Shown piece after piece: positions 38,301 through 40,096 of a DNA stretch of 40,096 bases. The stretch is taken from the IMG/VR virus record IMGVR_UViG_3300037262_000052, positions 1 through 40,096 of that record; one strand, 5' to 3'. Within the stretch, counting starts at the first letter, position 1. Each line of letters starts with the position of its first letter. The position numbers were made by a program, and so were the translations under genes. The notes beneath the pieces were generated by a model that saw nothing but the letters and a program-made list of their open reading frames with translations, was not told the DNA's origin and did no database searches. The DNA comes from a virus.

Positions 38301-39395
38301 GGCCGCGGTCGAGGCCAGCGACATCGACGCCGGCCCGTAGAACGCCGCCGACGCCGACTGGGCGACGGCGGTGTTGCCCCCGGCGGTCCAGTCGCCGGTC
38401 CAGGTCCCGAAGTCGCAGTCGGGGGGGGTCAGCAGGTTGCCGGGCAGCTGCAGGGAGGGCCCGGAGATCACCGAGAGGACGGCCGGCGATCCCGCCGAGG
38501 CCGCCAGCCGGCTCTTGCGGGCGGCCGGGCCTCCCCGGACGGCGCGGCGCGGGGGCGCGAACGGCGACGGCGCCCCCGCGGTGAAGACAGCAGGCGAGCC
38601 GGGCGAGCTCGCCAGCCGCGCCTTCCGGATCGCGGCATGGGCGCGCAGGATGAACGGCGGCGGGGTGAACGGCGACGGCGACGGCGCCCCGGGCAGCACG
38701 ACAGGCGCCCCGGGCGACGACCGCAGCCGGGACTTCGCCGCGGCGGCCTTCCCCTTGGCGGCCTTCGGGGGCGGCGCGAACGGCGACGGGGTCGGCGGGA
38801 CGACGACCGCCGGAGAGCCGCGCGACGAGGACGCGCGCGACTTGCGCAGCGCCATGCCCCCGCGGGCAGGGCGGGGCTGCGACGGGCCGGGCGTCGTGAC
38901 CGCGACGTCCATCCACCACTGGTAGCCGGCGTCCTGGGAGGCCGGGAACGCCAGGGCGGTGCCGGTGTTGAACCAGCCCTGGCCCGCGCCGGCATCATCC
39001 GGCGCGGTGATCGGGCCGTTGCTCGCCGGCCAGGTCTGGGAGTTGTAGTAGACGAACCAGCCGTCAGCCGAGTCGTTGCGGAACTGCACGGCCATGTAGT
39101 CCGTGCCGGGGGCGAGCGACGGCGGCGAGCTGAACCCCGCGTAAACCCATCCGCTGCCCGCCGCGCCCGACCAGCTGGCCGCCTCGGAGTGGATCAGCGT
39201 CTGCGTCGAGTAGTTGTACAGGCCGATGGTGACCGGCAGCTGGGTCTGGCCGAACCCGGACGGGCTGTAGTGCCAGATGCCGGCCAGCGCGCCCGCGGCG
39301 CTGACCGTGAAGTGCAGGCCGTTGGTCCCGTTGTTGCCCACGCCGGAGGCGGTGACCGTCTCGGCGGCCTGGTTCCACAGGGAGTACGTGGCCAC
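35382..39395 (-). CDS. Large minor tail protein / adhesin, multidomain
   Basis: This 1337-residue protein is the largest in the window. Residues 1-168 are a beta domain resembling DUF4082. Residues 178-308 are four Pro/Ser/Arg-rich linker repeats (each with a K/R-S/A-R ... SPGSPAV ... PSPFAPP core). Residues ~315-465 are a carbohydrate-binding-like beta-sandwich. Residues ~470-600 and ~870-1145 have tail-hub-like sequence split by a LamG/concanavalin-like domain at ~610-865. Residues ~1190-1337 are a C1q-like tip. It lies after the tape measure on the closed circle, where distal tail and host-recognition proteins belong. It should form the tail tip and bind the host wall. Confidence 0.85.
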   Translation of the reverse strand: MATYSLWNQAAETVTASGVGNNGTNGLHFTVSAAGALAGIWHYSPSGFGQTQLPVTIGLYNYSTQTLIHSEAASWSGAAGSGWVYAGFSSPPSLAPGTDYMAVQFRNDSADGWFVYYNSQTWPASNGPITAPDDAGAGQGWFNTGTALAFPASQDAGYQWWMDVAVTTPGPSQPRPARGGMALRKSRASSSRGSPAVVVPPTPSPFAPPPKAAKGKAAAAKSRLRSSPGAPVVLPGAPSPSPFTPPPFILRAHAAIRKARLASSPGSPAVFTAGAPSPFAPPRRAVRGGPAARKSRLAASAGSPAVLSVISGPSLQLPGNLLTPPDCDFGTWTGDWTAGGNTAVAQSASAAFYGPASMSLASTAAGSVTAVSPYLRAMPSAGYIASGYLYATASGRTGTIALTFYNSSLTSLGTVTGASVALAQGAFAPVVASAPSPAGTAYVRVTVTASGLGAGETAFFDLAYCAAALAQFLAAWYTQPGAATPVWADITPWVRADKGVTLTRGRDDEVSESQAGKTTLTVDNTLGWFSVGSTASPWYPNVLLGRRLQVNRPDETGAWHTRADMRLTDLPVQWEGGPALESLVQAGASGLLANVGRLPELRTMLEQEILLDAPMCLYTLADPSGSATASDSSGNGAAPLIQRAYGSGGALAFGTGTAIVEAGSLNGSSPVTSLLLTPRNTGAAAADQNDVQLEGWLPQPVTTTAGFTFEIWSSGVDYAFNAESATWFAITLGNPRTGQMISIGITGGSPSVVPALQLAWTSNQYSAAPVYATATLSNAYSGFPVYQPGMFAVTVSGGTATLWYNEGDTMQAVGSVSIPNGMEFTYLTVGGPLGGNQGWQGSLNCAAVYPAVLTSARLADHWLAGWNAYADDWTYQMIGNAARYAGIPSQFTAFPTAGVSRVDTYTLSGQTPLAALQAYEQADGGVLYENAAGQLAYQDRTARYAAQASTATYLALAAGQYEPDFLPSATDQFLQNDSTVSTPLIAAGVRALNAASVADYGTYPNGTPQSPVSGPYYSLPNTGVVAPARGSDVIADAASWNVGVNCQPGPRSPKVTVDLLTAPGDGLSKAAVYGAEIGTMINLAGLPSQAPGGVRPNWLMIEGVAETFTITSEGAEDTVTFNTSPSMRSAAWIAGDSAMGVLDSTAVVGRGSDGGPAGYVGPPYAVPAFSGTMNLTGNVGAEDLRGLWFNVQQQVTPPCALAVQIANGQSLANATAADIIWDTLYLDTAVGWTLQTGNAWYTVQVAGVYLLAACVQFTPNATGDRSLVFQQNGGAIAGGEAVATAGSTVTTGLTGSVEVTCSVGDQLKVTAYQSSGGALTTSISGGGSCFSILFMGT

Positions 39396-39441
39396 GCCGC
39401 CTCCTAACGCGGTCAGCCGGGACGGGGACGGGGGCGGGCGG

Positions 39442-39945
39442 CTACTCGGCGAACCAGGCCATCACCCGGGCGTACCAGCCGGCGCCGAACCCGGGCGCGG
39501 ACGGCACGGTGAGGTAGAACGCCGAGATGGACGACGCGGCCAGGTTGATCTCCCGGCCGGTGTTCTCCCACGCGTCGGTGTCGAACGCGCCGCCGGTGAA
39601 CGGGACGGGGGCGCCCCACTTCTCCGTGGTCTGGGTCAGGCCGGTGATCGCGGTCGTGCCGGTGCTGAACACCGTGTTGGCCGCCAGCGACGACGGGCCG
39701 AGGATCGCCGGGGTGGCGCCCGCGCCGCCCGCCTTGGTGCCGGTGACGGTGTTGAGGCTGAAGTAGACGTCGGAGTTCGACACGGCGGTCACGGCGCTGC
39801 TGCTGGCCTCGACGCTGACCCGGATCCCGATGATGTTCAGGTCGTTGGTGCTGGTCGGCGCCACGTACAGCAGCGGGGCGGACAGGCCGGTCGCGGCGAC
39901 CGAGATCAGGCCCGAGTCGACCATGTAGGGGCGGTACATTGCCAT
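39442..39945 (-). CDS. Minor structural (tail) protein
   Basis: The start is ATG 39945 with AGGAGGAAACAG upstream, 24 bases past the second-copy tape-measure stop. The 167-residue protein is strand-rich with many Ala, Thr, Ser and Val (GLSAPLLYVAPTSTNDLNIIGIRVSVEA, then EINLAASSISAFYLTVP) and ends MAWFAE. It is probably a tail or tip component. It is the gene that follows the tape measure when the circle is closed, which makes it the alternative to the partial gene at 1-254. Confidence 0.72.
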   Translation of the reverse strand: MAMYRPYMVDSGLISVAATGLSAPLLYVAPTSTNDLNIIGIRVSVEASSSAVTAVSNSDVYFSLNTVTGTKAGGAGATPAILGPSSLAANTVFSTGTTAITGLTQTTEKWGAPVPFTGGAFDTDAWENTGREINLAASSISAFYLTVPSAPGFGAGWYARVMAWFAE

Positions 39946-39975
39946 TCTGTTTCCTCCTGTTGTCTTGGCTCAACC

Positions 39976-40096
39976 GAGCCCGAGTGGTGCTCTGCCATTG
40001 CGGCGCTTCAGCGCCAGCAGCATCTGCTGGATGTCCCGGGCCACCTTCGTCTGGTCTGACAGCGGCGAGACGTAGAAGTTGTACACATCCCCGCCG
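39976..40096. repeat. 121-bp exact direct repeat, copy 2 (tape-measure 3' end)
   Basis: Identical to 281-401. On the minus strand it encodes the last residues of the tape-measure protein, then Gly and a TGA, instead of the Thr and TGA of copy 1. The sequence leads at once into the ribosome site of the 39442-39945 gene. Confidence 0.9.

Noticed and set aside
35382-39395. Large shadow frames on both strands across the adhesin gene, including a 769-codon one
   Set aside because: Arg/Pro/Gly-rich sequence without domains, in frames forced open by high G+C third positions of the real 1337-residue gene.

Overview
This window is almost the whole genome of a temperate, tailed phage of the siphovirus type that infects a high-G+C actinobacterium. 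The evidence is: G+C-rich DNA with codon third positions strongly G/C; many GTG starts joined to upstream stops as GTGA or ATGA; an HK97-type head module; a long tail-tape-measure gene with a frameshifted chaperone before it; a GH25 lysin; a large serine integrase; and small zinc-ribbon proteins of the kind common in actinophages. The host genus cannot be read from the sequence.

The map is circularly permuted. Bases 281-401 recur exactly at 39976-40096, and both copies are the 3' end of the tape-measure gene. Joining 39975 to 281 gives a normal late-gene order and a circle of about 39.7 kb. The first 280 bases are then an alternative continuation carrying the start of a different gene.

Read along the minus strand, which carries nearly everything, the order is as follows. 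The early operon (28246 down to 18777) holds a Cro-like regulator, small conserved phage proteins, a secreted GH12-like glycoside hydrolase, a RecE/RecT recombination pair, a replication-initiation-like protein with a possible internal origin, and a zinc knuckle. The packaging module (18763-14553) holds two HNH nucleases, a P-loop kinase-like protein and small and large terminase. The head module has the portal (apparently frameshifted), the prohead protease and the major capsid protein. The head-tail and tail module runs from 8900 to 275 and holds decoration-like, connector, tail terminator, major tail, chaperone and tape-measure genes. It continues across the circle junction at 39945-34291 with a 1337-residue minor tail/adhesin protein and two smaller paralogues of its C-terminal C1q-like domain. 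The lysis cassette (34265-32637) has two membrane proteins and the lysin.

The lysogeny region (32202-28246) holds two small plus-strand genes with terminators, a GntR-type regulator, a likely attP dyad, the serine integrase, a membrane-anchored probable lysogeny-expressed protein, and a divergent repressor/Cro switch with repeated GCGACA half-sites and two near-perfect palindromes.

The most notable points are the phage-borne secreted GH12-like enzyme; a plus-strand HNH gene set between direct repeats whose removal would restore a tight operon junction; a class II tRNA-like element and strong palindromes in a 527-bp gap between protease and capsid genes; three tandem receptor-binding-like domains; a 28-bp repeat bracketing one early gene; and two apparent single-base frameshifts in otherwise conserved genes.
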